NCBI RefSeq assembly: GCF_000687475.1
Contig: NC_057318.1
Location: 4,712,001-4,776,000 of the forward strand
Length of the DNA stretch: 64,000 nucleotides
Direction of reading: 5' to 3'
Source of the DNA: Ustilaginoidea virens
Lineage: Eukaryota; Ascomycota; Sordariomycetes; Hypocreales; Clavicipitaceae
Shown: positions 12,513 through 23,134 of the stretch, piece by piece
How the letters are laid out: each line of letters begins with the position of its first letter
Numbering within the stretch: the stretch's first letter is position 1
Translations under genes and position numbers: made by a program
The notes under the pieces: model-generated
The model's database searches: none
What the model was told of the DNA's origin: nothing
The model's input: the letters and a program-made list of their open reading frames with translations, nothing else

Positions 12513-13529
12513 ATGTGTTTCGGCCGCAGGAGGGAGGAGAATGAAGACCCGTCCCCGAGACCGGCTCGCATGAGCCCGTCGCCTGGTCCGTCGAAAGCCT
12601 CGCCTACAGCCTGGTCGAAAGCCTCGCCGGCAGCCTCGCCGACGGCCCCGCCTCCAGCGTATCAGCGCAGCCACGCCGGGCCGGCGGCGCAGCCCCCGAC
12701 GCACGACTGGCAGACCGCCGTCCCGGACACGGCCCTGCTGCCGCCGCCCCCGGCGGTCTTCAGCGCGCACGACCGCTCGCCCGCGAACAACGCCACCGAG
12801 GCCGAGGCCGAGGCCGGCGAGGCGTGGTGCGCCGCCCGCCCTCTCGCCGCGCCGGCGCCGGGGCCCCTCGACGCCGCCGCCCAGAGGGCCCTGCGGGCCG
12901 GCGACATCCGGCTCCTGCGGCCGGATGGCTTCCGCGGCACGCTGACGCGCCGGGGCCCCGGGCGCTGGGAGGTGGCCACGCGCGCCGGGTCGCCGGACTG
13001 CTGCGTCGTCGGCCACCCGCCGCTGTACGTGGCGGCGCAGCACCGGCACGCGCCCCGGACGGCCTACTACGAGGTGCGGGTGCTGCCGGGCAGCCGGGGC
13101 AGCCGCGTGGCGCTGGGGTTCGCCGCGCTGCCGTACCCGCCGTTCCGGCTGCCCGGCTGGCACCGCGGGAGCCTGGGGGTGCACGGCGACGACGGGCGCC
13201 GGTACGTCAACGACCGCTGGGGGGGCAGGGACTTTACGCGCGAGTTCGCCGCGGGGGAGACGCTGGGGATCGGCATGACGCTGACGCCGGGCGCGGGGGA
13301 CGGCGCGCGGCCGCGGGTGTCGGTCTTCTTCACCCGGGACGGGGTGGCGGCCGGCGGGTGGGATCTGCACGAGGAGAGGGACGCGGGGACGGATCTGCCG
13401 GTCACGGGGCTGGAGGGGTTCCACGACCTGAGCTGCGCCATCGGGGCGTTTGACGGCGTCGGCTTCGAGGTGATACTGAACCCGGCCGGGTGGCGGTACA
13501 GGCAGGCCTCTGCAGAGGATTGCAGCTGA
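12513..13529 (+). CDS. SPRY (B30.2-like) domain protein
   Basis: The model is a single exon of 338 aa. The ATG at 12513 begins MCFGRRREENED and is the first Met before a sensible sequence. A Pro/Ala/Ser-rich N-terminal third is followed by a SPRY fold at about residues 150-335. Supporting segments are TAYYEVRVLPG near 183-193, RVALGFAALPYPPFRLPGW, and SLGVHGDDGRRYVND, the last followed by a late strand with VFFTRDG. SPRY domains are protein-interaction modules; fungal members occur in Ran-binding, Ash2-type and endosomal-adaptor proteins. None of those partners is visible here, so function is unassigned. GC content of the coding sequence is very high, which creates long overlapping frames on the opposite strand. 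There is no membrane segment, which argues against the Ear1/Ssh4 endosomal adaptor class. Confidence 0.75.
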   Translation: MCFGRRREENEDPSPRPARMSPSPGPSKASPTAWSKASPAASPTAPPPAYQRSHAGPAAQPPTHDWQTAVPDTALLPPPPAVFSAHDRSPANNATEAEAEAGEAWCAARPLAAPAPGPLDAAAQRALRAGDIRLLRPDGFRGTLTRRGPGRWEVATRAGSPDCCVVGHPPLYVAAQHRHAPRTAYYEVRVLPGSRGSRVALGFAALPYPPFRLPGWHRGSLGVHGDDGRRYVNDRWGGRDFTREFAAGETLGIGMTLTPGAGDGARPRVSVFFTRDGVAAGGWDLHEERDAGTDLPVTGLEGFHDLSCAIGAFDGVGFEVILNPAGWRYRQASAEDCS

Positions 13530-14003
13530 CGGACGGGGGCCGGGGTTGGATTCTCGTAGTGACGAAAGGCTGAAAAATGCGCATTTAGCTGATTCAAGCA
13601 GTAGAGCATCAAGCTGAGGCTTCCTTGCAGCACACGAAGCCCCGTGATTGCCGGCGACGTCCTGCCTGCAGCACTTTAATACTTACCCTGCACCAGGCAC
13701 GGGCTGCGGAGACTGCGGAGACTGCGGAGCCCGCGGTGGGGCGGGTCCACATGCAACCTGCGCGATGGAAACTGTGGGGCTCTCTCACGGGGCTGGCCCC
13801 GCCCTCTTTTTGCTTGCTGCCAAGCAACTTTTCATCCTCAGCATCCATATCATCCAACCATCCACATCATTTATCATCCATCATCCATCATCCATCATCC
13901 ATCATCCAACCATCCACATCATCCATCATCCACCATCCACGACATCTACGTGTCCGTCTACACACACACAGCCCGCAGGCTTGTTGCGCAGGCCGTCGTC
14001 GCA
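13530..14003. other. short intergenic region with CCATCAT microsatellite
   Basis: Between the SPRY gene and the PPP4R2 gene lies C/A-rich DNA. It holds GGAGACTGC tandem units (about 13706-13730) and a degenerate (ATCCATC)n array at about 13843-13945. The latter probably lies in the promoter or 5' UTR of the following gene. Confidence 0.55.
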
Positions 14004-15665
14004 ATGGACGTGGACAGCGGGCATCATCTCCTCACGGCCATTGCAGCTGGCGAGCCCGTCAAAGAGTATGGCGCCCCTGCCTGTGTGCTTTTTCTCCCTC
14101 CCCTCCCCCCCCTCCATGCTGACGGATACGCATCAGAGGCGCGTGGTTGGACCTGAGAACCGACATCATCGCACGATTAGACAAGGTACCCTTTTCCCGG
14201 CTAGGCGTCAAGCCCTGAGCAGACCCCCGTCTTGGGAGTTGGGGGGGCATGGAGACTGAAAAAAAAAACCCTGGTCCAGATTGCGCTCAACGACTTTCCC
14301 ATTCCCAACCTGCCATCGCCGCCATCGCCGCCGCCGCCGCCGCCGACATTAGAGACTCGCCCGCTCTCCCCCCCACTGCCCTCGTCGCCCCTGGAACACG
14401 CGCCTTCGCACGAGGAAGCGGCGGACAAGGACAACGCCCAACCCGACATGCGGCCGGTCGAGCCGGCCCACCAGCTGCCAAAGCAGATTGCCGACATGCT
14501 GCGCGATGTCAAGACCCACATGGAGACGTTCAAGACGTGCGCGCCGCATACCATCCAGCGGATTGCGGAGCTGGTCCTGGAGCCCAGAGCGCACTACAAG
14601 GCCCTGGCGCCCTATCTCCACGCTGTCGATCGGGTGGTGCGCGTCACCTCGGGCACAAGCGCGTACCCGCTGCCGTCCGTCGTCCCCGACATGTCCGCCA
14701 TGGAGCTGAACGGAGGAGAGGACGCGCGAGATCCCGCTGCGGCTGTCGCTTGGAGCAACCCCACGGCGGCGGCGTTGGGCACCGACGAAGCCTTGGGCGG
14801 GGCGCTGCTCACCCCGATCCCGTGGCTGAGGAGGCCGAGTCCCGAAACCAACGGCGACGCAGCGTCGTCAGCGTCAGCGTCAGCGTCAGCGTCACCGGGT
14901 CCGGGTCCTGCCCCGGGTCCGGCATCCGCGGGCGCGCAAATCCACAGCGAGGGCACCGAGACGATTGACGGACCAAACGGCGTGGGCAGCATCGAGACAG
15001 TGTCTGTTAGCGTCAACGGGGTCCCGTCCACCGGCCACGCCAGGGGCGTCACGCAGGGGGAGTTGCTGCGGCAGGAGCAGCGTGCCGGAGTCGTGCCCGT
15101 CAGCCAGCTGACCGCTGGCAGCCAGCCATCACCGCCGGCCGACGAGGACGGGGGGGGGTTGAACCAAGAGGACGAGCAGGTGCCTCACGCGCGGGGGCCG
15201 CAGGAGATTGGCGTCAGCGACACGGGGCCCCAAGGCGTGACGACCAGCTACGTGGGAGACGACGGCGTCTTGCTGAACGGCATCGACGTGGAAGCCGCGG
15301 TTGGAAGAAGACGCCGGGACGAGCGGCAGCACCAGACAGAGGCACACGCCAGGGCCGACGACGACGGCGACGACGACGCCAACGCCGACGCCGCCAGCAG
15401 CCCCTCCAGCACCGAGAGTGCGGGCACGAAGCGGGAAGCGGAAACCCAACTCCAAGGCGAGCCTGCCAAGAAGGCGAGAGAGGACCACGCTCCTCAACCA
15501 GCTGCCGTCGCTGGTGTCGACGAAGCGGCGGCAGCAGCAGCAGCACACGAACCGACGCCCACCCCAGCTTCAACGACAGATACAACAAAAGCACAAGACG
15601 GGGCACAGCTTGAAGCAACGCAACCTGCCGATCCCAGAGACAACGAGACCAAAGCAAGTGTCTAG
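14004..15665 (+). CDS. PSY4: protein phosphatase 4 core regulatory subunit R2 (Psy4/PPP4R2)
   Basis: The three exons are 14004-14065, 14137-14185 and 14280-15665, giving 498 aa. The first two are 62 and 49 nt and splice to read MDVDSGHHLLTAIAAGEPVK, then EGAWLDLRTDIIARLDK, then IALNDFPIPNLP. The R2 core follows: QIADMLRDVKTHMETFKT, HTIQRIAELVLEPRAHYKAL and YLHAVDRVVRVTS, at about residues 85-160. The remaining 300 residues are acidic, Ala/Gly/Gln-rich and disordered, as is usual in this family. Psy4 with Psy2 directs phosphatase Pph3 (PP4), which removes phosphate from damage-signalled histone H2A and Rad53 in yeast; the role here is inferred from family. The gene is convergent with RAD50, 630 bp apart. 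An in-frame stop in the second intron supports splicing. Confidence 0.82.
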
Positions 15666-16295
15666 AAGCCTACTTTGGTCATGATGAGCCGTAGATGGTG
15701 CACGAGACCACGAGTTTAGTTTCTTTTCTTCTTCCTTTTTTTTTTTTTTTTTTTTTTACTCGGTGTGTGTGTGTTCTTATTTTCCATCATGTAACCCTTG
15801 CTCCCATTCTTTTTTTTTTTTTTTTAATTTTGTGTTTCTTTGGCGGCAAGCATCGCGCCCGACTTGATACCATGGACTTGGTGGTGCACCGAGTGGGGGG
15901 GATGATGGGCGTGGATAAAAAGCAAAAGATGGCGAAACGCGCGGGAAGCGGCGCGGCTTACTATGGGGAGGGGGCTGGTCCTTTTTTACCCCTTGCGAGA
16001 GAAAATCTGTTGGTTTCTTTTCGGATGGCGCCGTGGCTGGCCATTGTAATGAATACTATCCGTAGTCCGGCTGGGCTCGGTTGAGCGACCCTAGATTCGT
16101 GATCCACATGCCCGCCAGCTTGGCGCAGAATGAAGAATGAATCAAGGATGGATCCCGAAAGTTTTGCGTGCCTGCCGTCAACAGGGTGAAAAGAAAAAAA
16201 AAAAAAAAGGGAAAACGCCGTCCGAAAATACATCCCCCCCCCCCCCCCCCTTGGCAAGGGAATCTTCGTCAACACGCGCGCGCGCCGCGCGCTTT
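15666..16295. other. convergent 3' intergenic region between PSY4 and RAD50
   Basis: T-rich tracts (about 15720-15760 and 15808-15830), an A run (16192-16208) and a C run (about 16235-16250) make up much of this spacer. A CG-alternating stretch lies at about 16274-16292, just beyond the RAD50 stop codon. It probably carries both 3' ends. No gene is seen. Confidence 0.6.
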
Positions 16296-19200
16296 TCAGA
16301 AAATCTTGGTGATGCTCTCCCTCATAATGACGCTGTTTTGCCTCTCGTCCCGCTTCACCCGGAAGAAGCTGTCGCAAAAGTCGCTGCAGCGCATGTGGCG
16401 CAGAAAGTCCTCGTCGTGCGTAATCACAATCAGCTGAAAGTTGCTCTGCGCCTGGCGCGCCTTGATGATGGCGTGCAGGCTCTCGGCCAGGCTCTTGATG
16501 TTGTCGCGGTCCAGGTTGGTGGTGGGCTCGTCGAGCGCAATCAGGCCGCAGTTGACGCCAAACGACTCGGCCAGCGCCAGGCGGATGATGATGCTGGCGA
16601 GCACCTTCTGGCCCGCCGAGCAGCGGCCGCGCATGTCCATCTCCGTGTCCTGCTTGACCATGCACAGGCGGTAGTTGTAGCTGCGCTTGCCCGTCGACGA
16701 CTCGTTGTCGGAGCGGATCAGGATGGTGTCGATGTCGGTCCCCTGGTACGTCGACTGCCACAGCTCGCCGGCGATGCGGTTGACCTCGGCCATCTTCACC
16801 GAGTGGAACTGCATGACGGCCCGGTCGACGGCCGCGCCGCACTGCGCCAGGTCCTCGATGGCCGCCTTGGTCGTCTCGACGCGGATGTGCGACTCGCGGT
16901 ACTTGTGCCTGGCGTCCTTGTAGTCCATCTCCCACTCCTGCAGCAGCCTGCCCAGCTCCTCGTCCTTGGTCTTCATCGCGCCCATGACCGAGCCCCGCTC
17001 GGCGAGCAGCCGGCTCGACTGGTTCTCCAGCGACCGAGCCTCGCCCTGCAGCCGCTCGTAGTCCTCGCGGGCGTTGCGGTCCTCCAGGTCGCCAATGTCC
17101 CTCCGCAGCACCTCCAGCTGCCTCAGGTGCTTCCGGTAGTTGAGGTTGTCGCCAATGTTCTTCTTCTTGCGATCCCCGCTGTCAATCTCCTGCTTCAGCT
17201 TGTTCGTCCGGACCGTAATGTCCGTCATGTCCCTTTCCGTCTCGCCAATCGACCTTTCCAACGCCGCAATGTCGCGCTGGTTCGACGCCAGGTTGGATGG
17301 CCCGCCCCGGTCCAGGTAATCCTGAATGTCGCTGTCCAGCATTCTGATTTCGCTGACAGAGTTGGCGATGCTGTCCCGCTCGTCCGCCACCACTTGCTCC
17401 CTGCCGCGTCCGGCGCGAAGCGTCTCGTCTCGAGCTGACCGAGCGTCCACGATGCCTGCTTCGATCCTCTCGAGCTCCTCGTCAGCTCGCTGAATGCTCT
17501 CCCGTTGATGGCTCATTTCGTCCCTCAAGGCTTGTATCTGCTTTTGAATATCCAGCTTCTTGTCCAGCTGGCCGACAACGTGTCCAATCTTGTTCCTCAG
17601 CTCGCTTCTTTCAAGCTCCAGACTCGTCACCTGATCCTTCATGCGCTGTCTGTCTGCCGTGAGCTTGGCCAGCCGCGCCTTGAGACCTCTCAGCTTCTCG
17701 CCAATGCTGGCCTGGAGCTCCTGGATCTCGTCGGCGCTTCGCGTGACAACACCAGACATCTGCTGTGACATTATGCGATCCACGTGTCCTTCCGAGTCTT
17801 TTATATCCCTGAACAGCTGAGAAATGCTCGCGACTGTCTTGGAGAGATCGTCGAGGTCCCGTAACCTCTCCTCCTCACCAAAAACCCTTGCCTCGTGCTC
17901 TTCCAGCTGGCGATCGAGCCCGTCATGCTCACCTTCAGTGGCCCTTTGCTCGTCCCGTATCGAGGGCAGTTCCGCGGTCAATCTTTCAAACGTATCGTAA
18001 GAGGATCGAACGGCACGAAGACTCTCCAGAGTCGCCACCGAGTCCTTCAAGTCTTTCTCCACGTCCACCTTGCCCTTTGGATCGAGGTTCTTTTCAATCT
18101 TGTTACCAAGCCTTTCCAGGCTGGCGTTCTGGCCGTCATCGAAGTGGCGTTCGCATAGCAGACACTTTCTTTTGGACTCGAGGATCCGCTTGCACTTGCT
18201 GTAATAATCGACCAGTGCGTCGAAGAGACTCAGCTCATTGCGCAGGTCTTCAACTTGCTGTTCGACGGAAGCAACCTCGTCGGTGTAGTCGTCGATGCTC
18301 GCGCCCTCTCGAACCTCCCGAAGAGCGTCCAGAACTTGCTGTTTGCACTTTTCGGCCTCCAGAGTCTTGAGCTCCCCAGAGTCCTTTGCGTTTTTGAGCC
18401 TGAATGCCACTTTTTGTTGCTTGTTTCTGGTCTGATCCAGGATCCGGCGAGCTTCTTGAAGTGACTTGTTTTGTTGTTTCACCGCCGCTTGGAACTGGGA
18501 GTCTAGCGTGCCGAGGTCCCAGTCATCGCCCACGGTAGCAGAAAGCTTTGGCTTCCACATGGTAGTCAGAGTGTCAAGCTTCCTCTTCCTTTCGGCGACC
18601 TCCTTCTTCCTCAGGTCGAGCTGCGCCCTCTCGGAAGCTAGGCGGGTACATTCAACAAGCTCTTGGCCCAGTTTCTCGTTCTCTTTCTCGAAGTGCCAAA
18701 GCTTATCATTCTCCTCGGATATTTGCTGGTCCCAACTAGCCTTTTCCAGTTCTTTCTGCGATTTGTCAAGCCTCGCACCAACCTCTTCAAGTTGCTCGTC
18801 GAGAATGGCTCTGGCGCCCTCGTCGACATCGATCAAGCTCGCATCGTTCTGGAGGTGAGCCGTGCGCTTGTCAATGGCTCCGATGCGCTGTTTGGCTGAC
18901 ACGCGGTCTTGCGTTCGCGCAGCCTTTTGCCCCTCCAGCTCGGTTATGACAGCGGTTGCCTTGTCCAGCTCGACGGTGTTTTCTTTCTGCAAGCGCTCAA
19001 GATCCCGCTTCTTCTCGGCGAGAAGCTTTTGAACCTTTTCATTGAACGACTTGACTTGCACCTCATTTAGACTGCCGTCGTAACCGCGGAAGCCAGAGGC
19101 GGTCGCGGCTTCCTGTATCATTTCCATACGCGCCGTGAGTTGACGTTCGTATTTTTCCTTGTCAGACTGATGCTTGCCCTGCTCCGACAGCTTGGTGGAT

Positions 19201-20276
19201 AATTGTTTGCGTGAGAGGGACAGTTGCTGTTGCAAGGCGTTGTACTGGCTCTTGTTCTGCTCGGCTTCCAGGCGGTAACGCTCCATGCTGTGCTCGTACT
19301 GCTCCAAGGCACTTTCCAGCGCCTCGTCGTCCCCCGGAAGCTCATCGAAAGTTTGTTTCAACTCGTTCACAGCATCCCGACGGTATTCTAGCTGTTCTCG
19401 CTTATTCTGAAGGTTCTGGACGATTTGGAGGAAGCTGTTCGCTTGCTCATGTTTTTGACGAGCTTGATCCTGAGTATCCTGCATCTGGGATGAAAGGGCT
19501 TCACACCTTTCCCGAGCTTGCTCAATTTCGCCCTGCAAACCCACCATTCGCTTCTCAGCTCTCTGGCCGCGGTCTTTGTTGACTTTGTTGTGCGCCTCGT
19601 CGTTCTGCAGCTTGCCCAGCTCTTCAACATGCTTTTTGCGGAGGACCTTGAGGTTATCAATGGCTTTGGTATACTTCAAGGCCTCGAATATTTCGTCAAA
19701 CCGCTTCTTCAGAGCTGCCGGCTCGCTGAGCGGCCACAGCGATTCGTCCTGGTGGCAGAATATGACTGCATCCAAGATGGCGGGGGAAACACCGAGTCGT
19801 TCGGGAATCATCTCGTCGAGTTGCGCCTGTCTCGTCGAGGTCGTGGTTCTCTCGCCATTGTTCACAACGACCAGCGAGCAGTCGAGCGTCTTCTGAGACC
19901 GCGTGGCTTTCTTGACAGTCAGCTGCAAGCTGCGGGTGGCAACATGCTGGCGGTCGTTGATGGAGCGGAACTGGAGCTTCACTTGCGCCAGGACCTCCTT
20001 TTCTCCACATAGCTGCGAGTTGTGAGCGCGGATGACGAGGAAAGCCCGTGGGAGCAGTGTATCCCTCACCTTGGGATCGTGAATAAAGGCGCCACCCTTG
20101 CTATTCGGCGGCAGTTCCCCAGTGGTGGCATACTTGAGACATTCGATGATTGTCGTCTTTCCGGACCCATTGTAACCCACGATGAGTGTCAACGGAGTGT
20201 TGAATTGGATGGCCTCGCGCACTGAGGGACTAAATGAACGAACCCCCGAAATGGATAGTTTGTCTATTCTCGACAT
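16296..20276 (-). CDS. RAD50: DNA double-strand break repair ATPase Rad50
   Basis: The gene is a single uninterrupted frame of 1326 aa, close to the usual fungal length of about 1310. It begins MSRIDKLSISGVRSF; further Met codons upstream in this frame lack conservation. Walker A is GYNGSGKT at 34-41. Long coiled coils flank the zinc hook, whose CLLC sits at Cys705-Cys708. The C-terminal lobe has the ABC signature region (SAGQKVLASIIIRLALAE), Walker B (LIALDEPT) and the HDEDFL switch. Rad50 dimerises with Mre11 and Nbs1/Xrs2 to tether and process DNA ends, in telomere upkeep and in meiosis. All key residues are present, so the gene looks functional. It is transcribed toward PSY4; its promoter lies in the 2.9-kb spacer shared with wc-2. 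Confidence 0.97.
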   Translation of the reverse strand: MSRIDKLSISGVRSFSPSVREAIQFNTPLTLIVGYNGSGKTTIIECLKYATTGELPPNSKGGAFIHDPKVRDTLLPRAFLVIRAHNSQLCGEKEVLAQVKLQFRSINDRQHVATRSLQLTVKKATRSQKTLDCSLVVVNNGERTTTSTRQAQLDEMIPERLGVSPAILDAVIFCHQDESLWPLSEPAALKKRFDEIFEALKYTKAIDNLKVLRKKHVEELGKLQNDEAHNKVNKDRGQRAEKRMVGLQGEIEQARERCEALSSQMQDTQDQARQKHEQANSFLQIVQNLQNKREQLEYRRDAVNELKQTFDELPGDDEALESALEQYEHSMERYRLEAEQNKSQYNALQQQLSLSRKQLSTKLSEQGKHQSDKEKYERQLTARMEMIQEAATASGFRGYDGSLNEVQVKSFNEKVQKLLAEKKRDLERLQKENTVELDKATAVITELEGQKAARTQDRVSAKQRIGAIDKRTAHLQNDASLIDVDEGARAILDEQLEEVGARLDKSQKELEKASWDQQISEENDKLWHFEKENEKLGQELVECTRLASERAQLDLRKKEVAERKRKLDTLTTMWKPKLSATVGDDWDLGTLDSQFQAAVKQQNKSLQEARRILDQTRNKQQKVAFRLKNAKDSGELKTLEAEKCKQQVLDALREVREGASIDDYTDEVASVEQQVEDLRNELSLFDALVDYYSKCKRILESKRKCLLCERHFDDGQNASLERLGNKIEKNLDPKGKVDVEKDLKDSVATLESLRAVRSSYDTFERLTAELPSIRDEQRATEGEHDGLDRQLEEHEARVFGEEERLRDLDDLSKTVASISQLFRDIKDSEGHVDRIMSQQMSGVVTRSADEIQELQASIGEKLRGLKARLAKLTADRQRMKDQVTSLELERSELRNKIGHVVGQLDKKLDIQKQIQALRDEMSHQRESIQRADEELERIEAGIVDARSARDETLRAGRGREQVVADERDSIANSVSEIRMLDSDIQDYLDRGGPSNLASNQRDIAALERSIGETERDMTDITVRTNKLKQEIDSGDRKKKNIGDNLNYRKHLRQLEVLRRDIGDLEDRNAREDYERLQGEARSLENQSSRLLAERGSVMGAMKTKDEELGRLLQEWEMDYKDARHKYRESHIRVETTKAAIEDLAQCGAAVDRAVMQFHSVKMAEVNRIAGELWQSTYQGTDIDTILIRSDNESSTGKRSYNYRLCMVKQDTEMDMRGRCSAGQKVLASIIIRLALAESFGVNCGLIALDEPTTNLDRDNIKSLAESLHAIIKARQAQSNFQLIVITHDEDFLRHMRCSDFCDSFFRVKRDERQNSVIMRESITKIF

Positions 20277-23134
20277 TGTGTTTGGTGTGACGCATGTGTT
20301 TGATGAGCAGCAAGTTTTGGCGTTGCTCCAAACTTTAGTTGGCCGTCCGCAGAACACCTGAGCAGGTACCTGCCTTGTACTGGAAGGTAGGTCACGAGTA
20401 GATGTTGAGAGAGCAAGATACCTCCTTAGGTACCTACCTGGCAGGCGGTACGAGTACAAGCTACATACCTACCTATGGCCCTTCCAGGTAGGATGGCGCG
20501 TGGCTCGGTTAAACCAAAGCCGAATTGCGCGCGTCAAGATGCGGCCTGGGGTGTGGGGGGGGGAATGCGTGTCCACGTGATATCCGTACCGTGCACATAT
20601 ATGCGATAATGCGATTTAAGGAGTAAGTATTCCTAACAATTTGCCACATATGAGCAATATCAACACATAAGCGCGCCTATGCCAAACATTTGATCCAGCC
20701 TCTTGGCTCTTGGCGGCGGCAGGCATCCATCGAGCTGAATCGTGTTCGAGTCACTTTTTTTCTTCCCTCATTTCCACATTCACATCATTTCACACTCAAT
20801 CGCGCCCCCCAGACCTGCTGTGACTACCTAATGTAACCGGGCGGGATAAATTACCCAATTTTGATCTGACCTGCTATTGCGGAGTACCGAGTACCGAGCT
20901 CGACTTGACCAGCTTCTTTTTCCCCCTCCCCTCCCCTCCCCTCCCTCCGCCTTCGGCCAAGGTGTGTGTGATTTGTCTCTGGGCGCCACTGAAAAATCTC
21001 GCCGCCCTTGACCTCAAGCCCCCTCTCTTCATCACAATTAGAAGATATACGTCATGTCGTACGAGGTGTGTACCTCGGTAGTATAGCCACATTCATTGTG
21101 ACTTGTTATTTTGACTCCTCTATCCTACCTACCTACCTAGGTACCTACCTAGGTACCTACCAGGCAGGTGATGGTGGCTGGTGCCTGGCTTGTAACCTGA
21201 AAAGTCCACGTCTCCAATCAGTTCAGTATCCGTCCTCATCAGGCTCACACCTCAGGTACTTGGTTACCAGGTAATAGGTACCGGTATGGAGGAGGATTTG
21301 CACGGTGCGAAAACTGGGTCGTGGTGGGGGCGGTTAGCTATCCCTAGTCCGTTTCAGAGCACAAGCGTGATGACAAGCCCTAGCGACGGTGGGAATTCGC
21401 CCAAGCCCCAGTCTCGTCCGTCCGGGTTCGTAACATGGGCTTTGTTTCCTTTCCCCATGATTGGCAGCATCGCAAAAATCAAGCTTGTTCAATCAGACGC
21501 AATTGGCGTTTTGCGAGAGCCCCTGCAAAATCCAGATACTACCAGTACCAGACCAGACTCATGATGGGTCAAGGACGCAGGTCCATATCTACCTACCACC
21601 TCTTTTGCAGAGAGCGCGCTGGAACATCATGTGGCATGGCGGCTTTCAGGTGTTCCGGTTAATCCCAGCCGTGTTGCCAGTACGGAGAAGGGAGGGGGGT
21701 TGGAAGGGAGAGGGGGGGGGGGGGGGCGACCTGACCGGGACCGACCTACCTATGTACCTCCTTACCTGCCTCTGCTTTTGGCCATGTCTATGGCCTGAAG
21801 ACCCAATGTGTGTGTCCCGTTCCACCACAGGCACCGCACCGGCCGTATCTTTCCCTCAAGCGCTTGGGTCTCCATTTCTGTAAGGAAGATCGCAGTCCTC
21901 TCCGCAGAGACAATCACAGATCCTCCGTAGATTTTTCTTTTTTTCGGCTGCGTCACAAAAAAACAAAAACCATACGAAAACAAAAACAAACCCAATCCCA
22001 ATCCCAATCTCAAAAATACAATCCGGGGAGGGGATTGCGGCGCTTATGGGCAAGCTCTGTGGCGCAAAAGCCATCCCCGACCGACCTCGCGCATGCAAGT
22101 CATTGAAACAGCGTGTAGGTGTGCCCAGTGGCCCGGAGTCAGGACGAGGTATGTGTCTTGTATGTGTCTTGTATGTGTCTGGTAACTCCGTACCGGATTG
22201 TTCAACTGTCAACTGTCTACCCCGTTCTGCGCTAGCCGACGGTCTGCGCGGAGTAACCCGGAAGTACCGCGTACTCCCTCCGTGCCTGGCAGAAACAGAA
22301 AAGTTCTCCCGGAGCAAAACGTCCGCACAGGGAGGCCCACCCCTGATAGGAGGCACCCGGGGTACACCTGCCTTGGGAGGTAGGTAGTCGCTACCTTCCC
22401 GGGTACCTTTGGCCCGGTATGCGTTGGAGTGGCCTGGTAGGAGGTAGGTACCTACCTAACGTCAATACCTGGGTCGGAGAACAGAGGCTAAGGCCGTGGC
22501 CGCAAGGCACCCCCAAGTGACCGACCAACCAAACCAGCACATTCGGGTTAGCTCTTCGACTCGTCGTCAAGCATTTCATGCTTCTCGCTCCGTGCCGACT
22601 ATGCCACTCGTCTTATCACTTCGCATCCTCCCTGGCAGTGCTGTCTTTTGCTCTCTTTCATTTTACATTGTCTTTTTCTTTGTCCATCGCCGCCGCCGCC
22701 GCCGCCGTCGCCATCACCATTGCCGTTGCCAACACCATCGCCATCGCCCATCGCCCATCGCCATCGCCATCGCCATCGTCAGCACCAGCACCAGCACCAG
22801 CACCAGCACCAGCACCAGCACCAGCACCAGCACCAGCACCAGCACCATTGCCGTCTCCGCCTCCCTCTCCGTTTTGCCTTTTTGTCACTGCGGCCATTCG
22901 CCAAGCCCCTCTTTTGCCGCTTCGGCCTTCGCCCCGAGCCGCCTCCTTTCAGCTCGCCGCGTTGCGCTCGCTCTGACCAACGTCTTCTTCAGCTGCTATC
23001 GCTGCAGTTCCCCCGAGTCCAGGCGCTTGCCCGCTATGCTGTTGCCATATGCTACCGCCACGGTTCTGAAATCGGGAGCCAAACCTCACCAGATGCAGTT
23101 CATTTGAGCCGCCTGTTAGCAATCCAACCCCATC
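20277..23134. other. 2.9-kb divergent intergenic region between RAD50 and wc-2
   Basis: This spacer holds both promoters. It contains many TACCTAGGTA-like clusters (20364-20475, 21127-21166, 21279, about 21756, 22378-22456), a G run at about 21711-21726 and a three-copy TATGTGTCTTG tandem (22148-22181). A GCC-rich tract (22685-22715) and the CAGCAC microsatellite lie near its wc-2 end. The roughly 500 bp before the wc-2 ATG are C/T-rich and look like a long 5' leader. GTACTCC-type motifs occur near 20880 and 22250-22277. No gene is convincing. Confidence 0.55.
22780..22846. repeat. (CAGCAC)n microsatellite in the wc-2 leader
   Basis: About eleven tandem CAGCAC hexamers lie roughly 290 bp upstream of the wc-2 start codon, in a pyrimidine-rich stretch likely to be transcribed as 5' UTR. 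Confidence 0.85.

Noticed and set aside
12507..13424. 305-codon minus-strand frame opposite the SPRY gene
   Set aside because: It is an Arg/Pro-rich shadow produced by very GC-rich coding sequence on the plus strand. The SPRY fold is clear on the plus strand.
16137..17438. 433-codon plus-strand frame opposite RAD50
   Set aside because: It is antisense to the conserved C-terminal ATPase lobe of RAD50, with composition dictated by that gene.
20740..20765. GTTCGAGTC followed by a T run, resembling an RNA polymerase III gene end
   Set aside because: There is no room for an acceptor stem between the loop and the T run, and no A box lies upstream.
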